Origin: Dastarcus helophoroides
Taxonomy: Eukaryota; Arthropoda; Insecta; Coleoptera; Bothrideridae
NCBI GenBank assembly: GCA_028583605.1
Contig: CM053326.1
Coordinates: 17,750,046 to 17,814,045, forward strand
Length of the DNA: 64,000 nucleotides
Direction of reading: 5' to 3'
The notes under the pieces are model-generated. The model was not told the origin of the DNA. It did no database searches and saw only the letters and a list, made by a program, of their open reading frames with translations. Position 1 is the first letter of the stretch. The number at the start of each line of letters is the position of its first letter. This document shows positions 20,450-32,905 of the stretch, in pieces. The position numbers were made by a program, and so were the translations under genes.

Positions 20450-23400
20450 ATCGTTGTTAAAACTTAAAATTTTTCTATTTCATTTTTTTATTGATCTAAG
20501 AAGCGCAAAGCAGAATTTTTTGTATTTCTGCTGATGACTTATAAACGAATTAGTTCGTCGAAGCATTTGCAGAGTTAGTTCAAGACCATCTTATGAATAT
20601 TAAAACAGCGATATTATAAAAGCACAAATTTAAATTTGATGTAATTATGCTTCTGAAAACGTGTTTTTTTACAAGAAGAATTGTCCATTGGTTTAAACTG
20701 AAAGATACATTTTTTTTATTTCGATTTTTTTTGAAATTTTCATTTTGTATTCTAGTCAGTTTGCATTTCTGGGTATTTTGGCTTTTTATCAGAAATTTCT
20801 AGAAAATCTATAAAAATCGATATTGTTCTCAACATTTCAAATTTAACCTTGAATATATATTTTTTCTATAAATTACGAGTTTCTTGAGTTATGTTTATTA
20901 ATTTTATTTAATATTTTTCTACCTAGTTTGGAAATATTTAAATTTTTAGTGATGAAAGTTGACAATATTCTGAAATATTTTTAAAACGTCACTTCATGAC
21001 AGTTGACAAAAATAGGTTAGTTTGTTTTAATAGAATAGAGGAAAAATGAAATATAGGATACCAAAATTAGACTTGTAAATTTTTTTAAAATAAATTATGA
21101 AATTGTAAAAAAATATAAAATGTAAAAAAAAAGATTGTAGCACTGGATATATTTCGCTCTCATTTGAGCTTGTCAGCAGTGCATAATAAGGAAAGGGAAC
21201 AATAAGGGAGGAAGAAGTACTTAAAAATAATAAATTGAAATAGGTATGTAAACAAATTTTCTAATGTTAGTTAAGAAAATTTAAATTCATTGCTCATCTC
21301 GAAAACAAAATTTCCCTTTTTTTCACGCCAATATTTTGATTTTATATTCAAAATTTTAAAAATAAAATAGAAATATTTTGTTTAAAGTGAAACTAAGTTT
21401 AAATTGGAAATTTCTTACTTTAAAGCAAACATTTGTTTTGAGAAAAAAATAATTAAATTTTTGAGAATTCATGATAAAATCGAAATTATCAAAAGTTACA
21501 AAAGTGCCAAAATTTCCAGAAACAAGGAGTCGAAGTTATGATGTTAATTTCGGCTGTAAAATAATCGTAGAATTAGAGATCTTGTTGGTTTAGTAGGTTA
21601 GTTTCCTACATTTTTGACATCTGTCAATCCTTTAAATAATTTTTCGTGACGTTGAGTACCCCTCGTTAAAAATTTGCATTCTGACTAAGATATAAATAAG
21701 GAAATGTATTTGTATGCCTGTTGGCTGCTGAATGTATCAACGAATTTGAATAAAACATCATTCTACAATCTGCACTAATTCTTTAAAGCTGTGCAAACTG
21801 ATTAGGTTCATTTTGTTACGTTTATCCAAACAATTTTTAATTTTTAAGTCATCTGGCATCTAAAGCAGCCTAGTGCAGCGCGTACCCTCACCACACTTTT
21901 CCCATACTCCTGGGTATACGCCTACCACATTTTGGGAAACGCTGCTTTACGTTACACTGAATTTTGACTACTCCTAAGCAAAGATTCAACCAGATAGTAC
22001 ATTTGTAAACTTGATACTTTTCCCGTGTTGAGGTTTGGCCTATTTTTGAGATAAAACTTACAAATGGTGGAAACACTCAACACGCAACATATTCACATAA
22101 GTGTTCTAAGGAATTTTCAGAAAACAGATTTGTACCTTAGGGGCAAAGTATGTTAAGTCCAATTTTTGCAAAAATGAGTTCAAGATCTTATGTCGATCAG
22201 AAAAACATCTTCTTTAATTTGCCAGTTTCAGCATCAACTTATCTACATAAACAGGAAATTTTAGGCTTTTTGAAAAATGTCAAGTCGAGATTTATTCTAG
22301 ACCTAAACTACTTTAAGTGACTTTAAATTTGTTCATCATAAAAACGAATTTTGCGACATAACATGGTTTGCTTCTGGGGTACAGAGATGTGTTTCCAAGA
22401 AGGAACACTTTACGGTTAGGCAAGTAAGTAAATTACACTTGGGTACCTTCGAACTTTCTAAAGGTGGCAACAACTAAACAAAATATGTAATAATTTAAAC
22501 TTTATTTACAATTCTTCAAACATCGAATTTTGACAAATTATGGCCACTCAATTGGCTTTTATGAATATAATTAGTGGAAATGTAAAACAGCAATTTGCAT
22601 TTCTAACCTACTGTTCCAGTTTTTTTGCAAAGTAAAACGAGCAGTTCAACTGCCAGTTTTTGCATATAATATTGCTTATACCAATGTAATGTATGGGTGT
22701 TAAAATGATAAAATGTCTCAAGTAACTTCTGTGGGCATTTGTATGCAGCATAAAAATGCATGGTCTTGTCCATGGCACATTAATCAAGTGTATAACGAGG
22801 TGATATGTATTACAAATTAGGGACAAACAAGTCGAAACCACTCGATTACAGCATCTCAGTCTCAACTCTCGACTCGGTTCAGTTTTTTTTTTCTGTTTAC
22901 GTCCTAAAAACGAGGCTATGTTTGTTTGGGTACAGCGTTTGCAGGACGGCTAGTAGGATTCACTTCGATCGGCGTCTATGACGTCCCGATGCTTCTTTGT
23001 TCGGACGAACAGGTGTTTGGAGGGGATAAAGGACGCCAAAATAGCCAGTTTGATGACAATGGTGTAAATATTAATAAGGATTTTTTTTGTTATGTGTGTC
23101 TTCTTATTTAATAACTATTAGAGGTAAAAGGGTATGCCAGCATTAATGATTAGACCGAGTTGCAAACTCCATTTGAAGAGATGTCACCACAGGTGTATAT
23201 CGGTGAAACAGAGATATCATTTGCGGCACGAATACCCGAACGTAAATGGTTTGATTAACTTTCATAATTGACCATTACCGTGTTTCAACTATGAAATGCG
23301 ATGAATGTAAATCCTCTGTCAAAACGTTTGAGTTCCTCTAATAGAAAGATATGTCATTAATCAACTGAAACCACAGCGCTATACACTTCATCCAGTGAGC

Positions 23401-23560
23401 CAGCCCCTTCCATTTTCAAAATTTTAAAAGTGTTGAAAAATGAGTCTCGATGCTTTTCTTAAATCGATTTTAATTGCTGAATGAGGGAAATTCACTGGAA
23501 AGTTTGTGCTGAACTGCGTTGTGGAACTATGGTAGACTAGATTTTCGAAACAATTCAGAA
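20450..23560. other. no gene seen
   Basis: AT-rich intronic or intergenic DNA with scattered TCGAAATTT-like phrases (20,700-21,550). A short GC-richer patch at about 22,930-23,045 and a CCCATACTCCTGGGTATACG patch near 21,900 look like old repeat pieces, but I cannot assign them. Confidence 0.4.
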
Positions 23561-23562
23561 CT

Positions 23563-23760
23563 TTATACATTTTTTGTGAAACATGAATTAAGTTCTAATC
23601 TTCTACTTTTTTTTAATGTTACAAGTTCTTCGTTGTACCTAAAAAGAGCAATATGGCTCCATAAATTTATTTTTAATAGATCTTCTAGCCTGTCCAACAA
23701 ATCATAGCTGTTGCAATTAATTTCGTAGATTCCTCCATTGTCATGCTTATCCAATGTATC
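23563..23760 (-). pseudogene. Penelope-like element fragment, GIY-YIG domain
   Basis: On the - strand a 63-codon frame contains GGIYEINCNSYD, then LWSHIALFRYNEE. GIY followed by a Cys-x-x-(Cys/Tyr) region and a helix ending in H-I is the layout of the GIY-YIG endonuclease at the C-terminus of Penelope-like retroelements. Key downstream positions have decayed and there is no RT attached. The call is from motif shape only. Confidence 0.5.
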
Positions 23761-25255
23761 TGCAGTTTTGGCGTGTAAAATACTTCTCTGGCACTGCTTT
23801 ATTCGTCATTTCTGAACTATAGGTTTTATATTACTGAGAAAAAAGGATGTTAAAGTCTAGTGACGATTTTTTTTCCTAGACTTAATTCCATTGTAGCTAA
23901 GTACAAATCTTTTATTAGAAACAAGCTTGTTATTTATTCGCATTCATATCACGTAAGACGTTTAAGTACGAACTAATTTCCAAACGCATGGTTATTTTGA
24001 CCTCATCAAAAGCTCGCAGCAGTTCGTTAAACTTATTATTAGTATTGTATCAAATAATTAACCACGTTTGACATGAATTCTCAAAGCTTCGATTCTCACT
24101 TTAACTCTCCTTAATTTATTATCTTAATACTTGTTGAGTGACACTAGTTCATTGGATTAGTGGTAACATTTCGCCACGAGTGGTTTTATTGCGCTTGGGC
24201 ATATCAGCGAAGAGAAACATGCTAAAAATCAATACGACATGCACACACAAAACTGGCTTCTAGCCTTCTTTCTCTCACTTTTGCACATTTACTGGCTGTG
24301 TAAATTATTGACGCTTATTAAACTCGTTGCAGCAACTGTAAATTATTAATTAACATGTCTGCTAGATGACGTGACGTTTGGTCTTTCGTCTGTATTTGAC
24401 TACAAAAACTATTGTGTACTGTTTAAAATTCATCTTGTTTAATAAGTATATATTGAAATATTATGGGCCAGATTGCTTATATATTGATATGAAAGCCTTT
24501 TGCTTAAATCTGTTATATTAGAAGTGGGTAATATGGTCCATAAATCTTTCTTTATTAGATCTCCTAGTATGCCCAACATATATCGCAGTTGTTGCAATTA
24601 ATTTCATAAAGCCCTGAATTTTTATTTCATCAATTTATCTGTGGCATTATTTAGATTACATGGCCTCTTACCAATTACTTGTACTCTTCACTGTCGTTTT
24701 TCCATTCTTTACGATTGCTGTCAGTTAAGAAAGAACAATGCTGCTGAGGATAGAAATATTATAAACGTATTATAGCACGTTTTTTCTCCATTTAATTCGC
24801 AATTTCCTCTGAGTAGCGTGATTAATTAAGTTTTGTGAGGCTGGCATAACATCTTTCAGTCAGTTCTTATAATGCTATCCGTTTTCAGAGATAAAGGTTA
24901 TCAACTTGAATTAGTAACTTATAAATAGCTATCTGTCGAACGCTCTTGGGTATGTTCAGAAGGGTCTATAATAACATTGTAAAAGCATTTAGTTGGTTGT
25001 TTCAACACTCCAAAAGGAAGTTGCTTGACGGTGTGAAGTAGACAAGGAGCGAAAAGTCAATAAACATAAAAGCACCATAAATAACATTTCATCGAAGATA
25101 GATAATGACTGAGGAGGGTGTTTAAAACCCACCATCAGTTTATTATGGGTTATTGCCGTCCCTACTAATGATAAGTGGTTTCTAAACAGATCAGACACTG
25201 ATTATAATCTGTTATCAAATTAAGACCAAGAGTGCATAGTGCCAGCCTTTTAGGA
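23761..25255. other. retroelement debris, no intact gene
   Basis: AT-rich DNA around the two Penelope-like scraps. A - strand frame at 24,989-25,198 lacks recognisable motifs. No exon supported. Confidence 0.35.
24521..24640 (-). pseudogene. second Penelope-like GIY-YIG fragment
   Basis: The - strand reads LYEINCNNCD and, after a one-base frameshift, a segment resembling VGHTRRS followed by a conserved-looking DHITH. This parallels the fragment at 23,563-23,760. It is broken and isolated. Confidence 0.5.
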
Positions 25256-25259
25256 TCCA

Positions 25260-25430
25260 AGAAACGCATGGCAGCTCATCGTAGATAGCAGTAGAACCAA
25301 CATGTTTTGTGCTACCAACGGTCCATCTTGCACTTGGCAGAACAATAACTCTGAAAAAGCTTAGAGTTCTTTAATACTCTAATACATAGGTCGATAAGCT
25401 GAGGCGTTTATTAGATTCAGAGTTTGTCGA
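25260..25430. repeat. dispersed repeat shared with 8,100-8,230
   Basis: Contains CTGAAAAAGCTTAGAG and CGATAAGCTGAGGCG phrases; the first matches the copy in gene 1's last intron closely. The end TTATTAGATTCAGAGTTT recurs at about 49,094-49,116 just before a hammerhead-like hairpin. Probably part of a Penelope-type terminal repeat. Confidence 0.5.
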
Positions 25431-25604
25431 AATTTCGACTTTTCCTTTGCTTTACAAAATTAGTTTAATGAAAATTTCGTAATTTTTATTCAAATTCCTT
25501 TTTGCGATTCTTTTACGCTTCCATTCATATTTATTGGTATTTTTACTCCAATTGCTTCCTTCACAAGTCCCAATGACCACTATTGAGGAGTGCCTGAAAT
25601 GAGA

Positions 25605-25612
25605 AGTTGTAC
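25605..25612. repeat. target site duplication of the large hAT
   Basis: AGTTGTAC lies directly left of the CAGTGGCG terminus and is repeated exactly at 28,439-28,446. Confidence 0.9.
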
Positions 25613-25727
25613 CAGTGGCGTGCCTTTGGTAAATGGGGAAGCTGTTCGGGAAAGAAACATCAAACACGTCACAAGCCAATTTTATTTTTTGATATGTATT
25701 TCAAGATAAAATAAAAATTATTTTACT

Positions 25728-27929
25728 TTAAAAAAAGCTGAATTCTCCTATTTTGTTTTGAAATTTTTTTGATGTAACGGACTGGTCCTTGGTTATCTTC
25801 AAAAATTGAAACACAGAACTTGTCCCCTGAAACCAAGAAAAATTAAAAAACCGTTTGGAAAACTCATCAATTATATCATCGTAACATTTTTGTTTACTAG
25901 AAATATCTTGAATTATTTCCTTTTCTATAGATATCATTGCTAAACTAGAAAGTCTTCCTTGCCCAGTAGAATTTCTAATAAAATTCTTAATTCGTTTTAG
26001 GGCGGAAAAACTGCGTTCTGTACAAGCACTTGCGGCAGGAATAGTAAGAGTTAACTCACATAACTTAAAAATTTCGGGAAACGCTTGAATCAGTCCACAT
26101 TTTACTATAGATTTCCACATGCCATTAACGTTAGTCTTATTTATACCCACTGATGTGTTGTATATCACCTCAAATTCGGATCATAATGTTGGAAAATCGA
26201 AATAATCAGGATAATTTTGTTTCAGAGATTTAAATGTAGTCTCTGAGATTTTATCATTGTCACAAAAATTTAACAGCTCTACCAATTTTAGACTATTAAA
26301 GTTTGCAAATCTTGCGTTTATGTTCCTAGCTATATTATCAATTATTTCCAAAAATAATCTTCTATAAGATGCCTTTTCATCTCCAACGACAGTATTACGC
26401 ATTTTTTTGCCTGATTTTGAATATGCAAATGTGCATGTAATTGATTCCACAGGCCATCAAATTATTCTCTTTTTGCAGAAATTACAGATTTAAATTCCTG
26501 AATTTTTTTTATACAGAAATTAATATCGCATGTTTTATTTTGTAACACGCTAAATAATACGTCACAAAATGGAAATATTTCATATCAGCAGCAGAGAATA
26601 TCAGCAATAATAGATTGAAATTCACTTCATTTTTTAATATCCTCTAGAGCAATCTACTATCTCCTGGTCCCATTCTTCTTGTACAACCAAAATGTTTTCA
26701 AAAAATTTAATAAGAGGCAGACGATATTCAAATACAGTTTGCACCAGTTTTCCGTTATAATTCCATCGAGTTGGAGCAACTTTTGGTAATCTCTTGTGAA
26801 TCTCTGAATCCAACGCATTTGTTCGCTTTAAAGATTTTGAAAAAAATGAAGTAAGGCCACTTAGAGTTGAAAAAAACCTTTACATTCTTTTATGCTACTA
26901 AGAGACTGCTGTAAAACCAAATTTAAACGATGCGCCATGCAATGCACAAAGTGCGCACTCTGATAGTTTTCTCTTACTCTAGCTGAAAGTCTTCCTAATT
27001 TACCAGACATTTCTGCTGCTTCGTCATAGCTTTGTGCTACTAATTTTGAGCCACAATTAAGCTCCTCAACTATTATAGTTTGAACTATATTAGAAAGAGC
27101 CAGTGCTGTTCGCTCTGCGGTAACATTTACAAATCCCAAAAATCTTTCTTTAATTTCTCCCTTTCGGGTAATCTAATGCACAATCTTTGACAACTGACTT
27201 ATATTTGCCATATCGGTAGTTTCATCCAGTATAATTGCAACAAATGAAGCTTCATTTATTTCCTTTTTTTCTTGAAGTAATCTCAGCTACGCAGGCAATC
27301 AAATTGTTTTGGATGACATTAGAAGTGCCTTTAAATACTGCGGAGTTTTGTAAATGTAATTTTAAGGTTTTATCGTATTTTAAGAGAAAATTACATAAAT
27401 CTTTATAATTACCCCTATTCGACGAATTTTCAGATTTACCGTGACCTCGAAAACCGAGCTCATATTGACCTAGAAAGCAAACTACATCGATGAGCCTTTT
27501 AGGAATTTCGCGATTTTTTTTCACTTCCTGGTTATATTTTTCGTGATTAATTCACAACTGATTATCTAATTCATGCTCAATTTTAGCCTTACTAGATGAA
27601 TGACTCTTTATTAATTTATGAAGATTGTTTAAATCAGAAAATCCATTTCTATTCCATAAATTATTTTCCTTTAAAAATATGATGCACGACCAACAAAATA
27701 AAAGTGATTTCGTGTTACATTTTGTAAGCCATTCACATTTTTTATAGACTTCGGTTTGAAAATGCGTAGTATATAACTTAGTTAGTTTTGTTAAATTCGG
27801 TAAGGCAGGAGTTGGTCTACCTTTTGAAATAATAAGATTTTTCTCTTCGAAATTTAAAGTTCCAAATCCATTTTTTAGTAAATTAGAAACAACAGTCCTG
27901 ACCCAAAGTTGAAGTTGGGCCAACCGCAC
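25728..27929 (-). pseudogene. hAT transposase pseudogene (ZMYM1-like)
   Basis: Frames read in order on the - strand: 27,929-27,552 (TTF-type zinc finger region, LIISKGRPTPALPNL, several Cys/His), 27,524-27,252, 27,139-26,861 (the catalytic-domain phrase AQSYDEAAEMSG and HCMAHRLNLVL), 26,450-26,181, and 26,168-25,728 (hAT dimerisation region: IPAASACTERSFSALKRIKN). At least four frameshifts or stops separate them, so it is dead. The normal gene would be one frame of roughly 700 codons. The last forty or so codons are not hAT-like; they come from the palindromic repeat at 25,771-25,850. Confidence 0.85.
25771..25850. repeat. arm of the hammerhead-type palindromic repeat inside the hAT
   Basis: GGACTGGTCCTTGGTTATCT, then TTCAAAAATTGAAA, and CCCTGAAACCAAGAAA match the left arm of the repeat at 35,018 almost base for base. 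Only one arm is present here, and it contains no ribozyme core. Confidence 0.8.
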
Positions 27930-28438
27930 TAGCTACCTTCCCCATCTCCATACTTTTAGCTTGTTAACCTATTCGTCCACAGCTTACTCTCACACTAAAT
28001 TAACTCAATTGTTTTTATTGTCGACGTTATAAAATGGCCCTATTTTACAAATAATCAGAGAATAAGTGTTTAGTAGACAATATATAAAAAATTTGCACCA
28101 TAGTAGTCTCATACACAGCTTCTGAAAAACAAATAACGCATACCTATTGAATTATTAAGTCACGTTTAGCCGATGCAAGCATATTTCCTATTGAATTGCC
28201 ATAAAAGTTTGGAAGCCGCGTTCCGACAGCTTATCGAGTAAAGTGTATTCGATAAGCTGAGCGTTATAGTCTCGACGGGTTGCGTTAATCAGCGAAACCG
28301 TTGTTTCAGACAGTAAATAAATATTGCCCCCAGACATAGCGTGAAAAAAGGGTGTAAACATATAAGTATATTAATTTTTGTTTTTCATTTTTCTAGGGAA
28401 GCTGTGCTTCCCTAGCTTCCATGGAGAACACGCCACTG

Positions 28439-28446
28439 AGTTGTAC
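28439..28446. repeat. target site duplication of the large hAT, right copy
   Basis: Exact AGTTGTAC immediately after the terminal GCCACTG. Confidence 0.9.
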
Positions 28447-28913
28447 TATGGACTATCCGAAACAGATGAGACTCTAATAAACTTTTGTGAAACATAACCA
28501 AATGAGAATCTTTTAGGTTTTGTTAAATATAACAATGGATTGTAAAGAAAAGCGTGACACTTTTGTGAATTAGCTAAATTATCAACTGAATCGGCCTTAA
28601 CAATGGCCCCACGTTGGTTTTTAAATTTTTTCTTTAAGAAAACGTTTTCTAAGTGGCCAATGGATGTATCAAAAACCCTGATTTACGGATGATTCCAGCC
28701 ATGCGTTTTTCAGTAAAGGATGCGATTGTTTCAGACAGCGGGACGCTCCCAAAAATATCGACTGGAGGTCCCGACGAGCAGCAGAACTTGCGCAACACGT
28801 GCCCAACCTAACGATTTCACATGAAGTTAAAGAGAACTAGTTCGCCGGTGCATCGAACTGCAAATGTCGCCGGCAAACTATGCCGCTAACGCAATTAGTA
28901 AACTCACTAGAAT
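28447..28913 (+). promoter_or_regulatory. GC-richer upstream region of a candidate first exon
   Basis: 28,720-28,910 is much richer in CpG than nearby DNA and leads into an in-frame start codon at 28,914 preceded by a TAG stop, which is how a promoter with a 5' UTR would look. No TATA box stands out. Confidence 0.35.
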
Positions 28914-28991
28914 ATGAACGATAAAAAAAGTTGTAGTGATGAGAGCGAAAAGGAGCGCGTCCAAAAGCTCTACAAATACAAGGTCAAGATT
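28914..28991 (+). CDS. candidate first coding exon of otopetrin gene 2 (isoform A)
   Basis: ATG is the first codon after an in-frame TAG. Twenty-six codons (starting MNDKKSCSDESEKERVQ and ending in a Lys/Tyr-rich KLYKYKVKI) run to a good donor, ATT|GTAAGT, in phase 0. Phase 0 fits the exon at 40,773. The peptide is charged and would be the cytosolic N-terminus. Assignment to gene 2 is an inference from position, strand and phase. Confidence 0.45.
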
Positions 28992-29734
28992 GTAAGTTTT
29001 GTGTTTTTGACGATCACGTGAAGTGGAGTTATGTATTGGTTATGTATTGTCCCTGAATTGAAGTAACAAGTTGTTTTTGAGCATCCGACTGATTTTTTTT
29101 TGGAAGCTTTGGTCTAGTGATCCCGATTTCGTTACCCCGCTTGCCTGCTGACTGACACACAATAAGTTTATAGTTTATTAGAGTTATAATCCCAGTAGAG
29201 GTTTGACATAAAGGAATGACCCAACATGTAAATGTATCGTATCGGTTCAAAATAGGATTCCCTTGTAGGCTAATGTTATCCTAATATTTATTAGGATTAT
29301 TTATAGTGAAACAATACAAATAAAAGCGATCAGGGGGACTTTACATTAGTTTCGCTTGAGAAATGAATGACATGAGTTACCGTTTTTTTTTGGTACTTTT
29401 TTGTGTTGAACTTAATTTAAATTTCAGTGTCGTAAAAGAATTGCGTCTTAATCTGCTCTAGTGTGATTGACACATTTAGTTACCAACATTGAAGATTTTT
29501 TAAATCCAATCAACTCACTACGTGTCTTTGGAGCACTGCGAGTAGGATGCGAAATTATAGATGGAGATGAATGTCCTTTTTAAACAAAAATAGGTTGTAA
29601 TTGTCGATGAAAACTCTGTTTTGCAACGAATTCTAAAGTTTTGAAATTCTATAGAAGGTAGAGTCTCCGTAGACAGAAGATCTCACTGTGTCAAACAGGA
29701 CCTCACTCAAATTTACTGCTTTCGATTCGATTCA
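28992..29734. other. no gene seen
   Basis: Presumed intron of gene 2. AT-rich, no repeat end or exon that I can support. Confidence 0.4.
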
Positions 29735-30910
29735 AGAATGTTTGCCTTAGGTGGATCAGACCTATCGCTTCCCGCGAGCATCTCAAGAGATAAATCATCA
29801 ACCATCCACCTGTGGACCAGTTTATCCTCATCAATAAGGAGAGTTATTATCATCAATTAGGAAAATCGCTCTTCTTTAAATTAAATCCAAAAAAGCCTAA
29901 AGTCTGCTTTTGGGTTGAGCTGCAAACATTAGAACAGTATTCTAGTGTCGGTCCAATTTGGGCCTTATAGAGGGTATGAGGCTAATGAGATCTAAGGTAT
30001 CTTTTTTAGCTCGAAAAATTAGCTAAGCTTCTGAGAGGCAGACTTGGCAATAGAGCGCACTCAGTTGTTTCAAAAGAACTGCTTACATTCACTCCTTGCA
30101 TAGGCAGATTAGATAGGGAGCCGCACGTTTGGATGTTGGTTGCGCCATGAGGATGTTGGTTGCATCATTCCTTGATGTTTTTTTTAGAGAAAACGGCGCA
30201 AGGGTCTGTGTTTCTGAGGTACTGAAGTGAACAAGACTTTTATCCAGATTCCGATTAATCATCTGCTGTTCTAGTAGATTATTTGAACCAGCGACGGATA
30301 ATGCCTGTCGTAGAAAAAGGTTGACATCAGGTTACTATCATCTGCTAACTGGAAGTTAAAGTTAAGAGGTTCTTTATATCTAACAAACAAAGTAGGGAAT
30401 AGATTTTTTGGATATTCCTATATTAATCGAAAATGTCTCAGACCCTATACCATCAACAATGATCTGAACAGATCTGTCATCGAGGATATTAACGGACGGT
30501 GGAAGACCATAAGATGTCTGTTTGGCGAGAAGAGATCAGCGCCAACCTTTGTCGAAGACTTTTGAGATATCCAATGCCACAATCCAAGCCTGTTCTTATT
30601 TTTCCATAGTTAAATTCTAGACATGGGTAACCTTTGCCAGCCAACATTGTTGTCTGAAAGTGTATTACCTGGCTAAGATGATTCTATTTGCCTCCAGATA
30701 TTTGAGAACCTTGATGTTACAAAGATATAGGACGATAGTGGTTAGCCAGAATCCTTTTCTTTTTCTTTTTAGGGACAGGCGGCTGTTTAGCAGATTTCCA
30801 GATTTTATTGAGATTTCTTTGTTGTAAGAAAGTGTGAATAATTTGTCTAGGACAGAAGTCAGTCCAGGAGCGCATTTTTTAAGAATACTAGCGGGGATAC
30901 CATAAAGGAA
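29735..30910 (-). pseudogene. second copy of the non-LTR retrotransposon, RT part only
   Basis: Read on the - strand it begins at GIPASILKK near 30,900 and continues through the KRKRKGFWL region, a decayed ALDISKVFD motif near 30,555, a partly deleted ADD motif near 30,340, and GPTLEYCSNV near 29,950. It aligns with the + strand copy at 16,100-18,087. The 5' part including the endonuclease is absent, as is usual for truncated LINE insertions. Many frameshifts. Confidence 0.75.
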
Positions 30911-32905
30911 ACTTTAAAAAAAATGTGAACTGTTTATTCGAATTTTCCACTTTATTTGAGTCTAATATGGGAACTTGAAATTCAGTAAATTTAGACTTTA
31001 TGGCGAAATTTCCCTTAAAGATATGTTTCGTAACATACCGTTACTGTTACGTAAATTTTAATAGGTTTCGGTTTCTGCTCCTGTCGAAACCAAATCAGAA
31101 GTCGAAATTCGGTTTCGACCAAAAATCTAGTTTCAATCGTTCTCTACTTTATTTATAGCATATAATATAATCCTATTTCATGGATAAAGCAAAGTGTCAC
31201 TCTTTTCGATTTAATCAGTCATAGGGATTGTTTCCAGTCCACAACACTTTATTTTCATAGCACATACCGTCGGCTCGTTAAAGAAAATAGGAAGCCGTAA
31301 ATGTAAACAAACTAAAGCTCACGTTGATACACGCCACAGTCATGAGGAAACAATACAGATCAAATCAAAACAACGGCATTTGTAGTTGTTATAAGGCACT
31401 TGCATCTAATAATATCACGACCTAATTCATAAACATTGAGTAAGTTGCCGCAAACCACATTTTATTATTTTCTATAAATACGTACACCGCCGCCGCATTG
31501 GCGCAGTTATTCAATGAGAGAATTTTTATCACAAAAGCCGGAAATTTTGTCTTAAACAATGCAACTTTATTCAAGTATGTAAGTTGATGACGGACGATGA
31601 TGTTCCATCCGCACAACCGAGTGATAAATTGATTGCTCGAAAAATACTCTACATTTCATCGGAATATCTCTTTGAAGGATGGAGCAGTTAGTTAAATATT
31701 CTCAATAATTATCACTACGCCAATTCTTTCAAATTCATAACTAGGTAATGTTTTTTGTAAATTTTTAAATATCACTACCAAAAGAAAAAATTTCACTTCC
31801 AACTTTCATTTTATCGCATAAAATGTTCGCTCGCTAACTGAATGGATTTCAAAATCATCCATGATTAGGAAGGGGAAACGTCCCCCTAGACCACCCATTA
31901 GCGACTTTCCCGCATTTTATCAGAAGTGCCATCAACACCACTATGATATAATTGTGGGTTTAGTCTAGAGACAAGTCGACTTATAGCTTCTGTACAAATT
32001 CGCCCTATGGAATTTTCAAAGTAATCATTACGCTATAATTAATAGTATTAATTTGGTTATGCTTAGTTAGCTAGACTGGATCATTTTATTAATTTAAGCA
32101 TGTCATCAACATGACTTACATGACTTAGTGAAACTGTAAATTACCGAGAGGAGATGAAAGTTTAAAAAGCCTTATCAATAAAAGCACCGGAAATACCCCA
32201 TTGTAATTGCCCTGATGGTTTAGCTTCCTCTAGACGATATTTTTATTTAACGTATTTTTATAGTGGTCATGGAAAGGAATACATTAAGGTTATTAATTTC
32301 GTCTGCTTTTAAATTCCATAGAGGTTTGGTACCCATTACGTTTTTATGCATTAATGGATATAATTAACCAATCCTTATTTATATGTAATGGTTAAAAGCA
32401 CTCGATTCTCGCAAAGTTATTAAAATATGACTTAATAGATTGCTTCAGGGAAATTTAGTAGTTGAGTGTTCATAAATAAATACGTAAATATGCACAAATC
32501 GTATTATTTATACACTCGTGTTTCATATTGACGTATCAAAATGTGTATTTATTGATGCATCAACACTTCCTGTTCAACAGGTGACTTACGAGCGAAATAT
32601 TAAAATCAATCTTAGAAGGTAAGCTTCTTACTTAAGATGACTTATTTGATATGCAAAATCTCATATAGTTCCCAGTTATAATTTATTTCGAGAAAACGAT
32701 CGAAATCTTGAAGTTAAACTCGAAATTTTGCAAACGTCACATATTTGAGATCAAAGAGAAATTTCGTCGATAAAGTCTAAATAAATTAAATGATATAACT
32801 ATATTTAAAGAAGGCAATAGAAATTTGATAGTAAAAAGTAAAAAAGTGGGATTTTGAACGTGAGATTGAATTGTGATGGGTTGAAATATAGAGGCTAGTG
32901 TTATT
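30911..32905. other. no gene seen
   Basis: Mostly unique AT-rich sequence. 31,060-31,130 has repeated TTTCGGTTTC/TCGAAACC words typical of transposon ends, and 32,680-32,870 has weak TCGAAATTT repeat. The stretch 31,190-31,640 has more balanced composition and could hold regulatory sequence of gene 2, but I have no specific signal. Confidence 0.35.

Larger units (their letters stand above)
25613..28438 (-). mobile_element. hAT transposon, 2.8 kb, with decayed transposase
   Basis: Starts CAGTGGCGTG and ends CACGCCACTG, flanked by the exact 8 bp duplication AGTTGTAC (25,605-25,612 and 28,439-28,446). The - strand carries transposase pieces between about 27,930 and 25,728. The element is therefore a formerly autonomous hAT of the ZMYM1-like type. 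The region 27,930-28,438 is its non-coding 5' end. The terminus matches the non-autonomous 987 bp copy in the LINE and the solo end at 18,647. Confidence 0.93.

Noticed and set aside
21880..21960. Possible DNA transposon end with GGGTACGCGCTGC on the - strand
   Set aside because: No inverted partner or target duplication seen.
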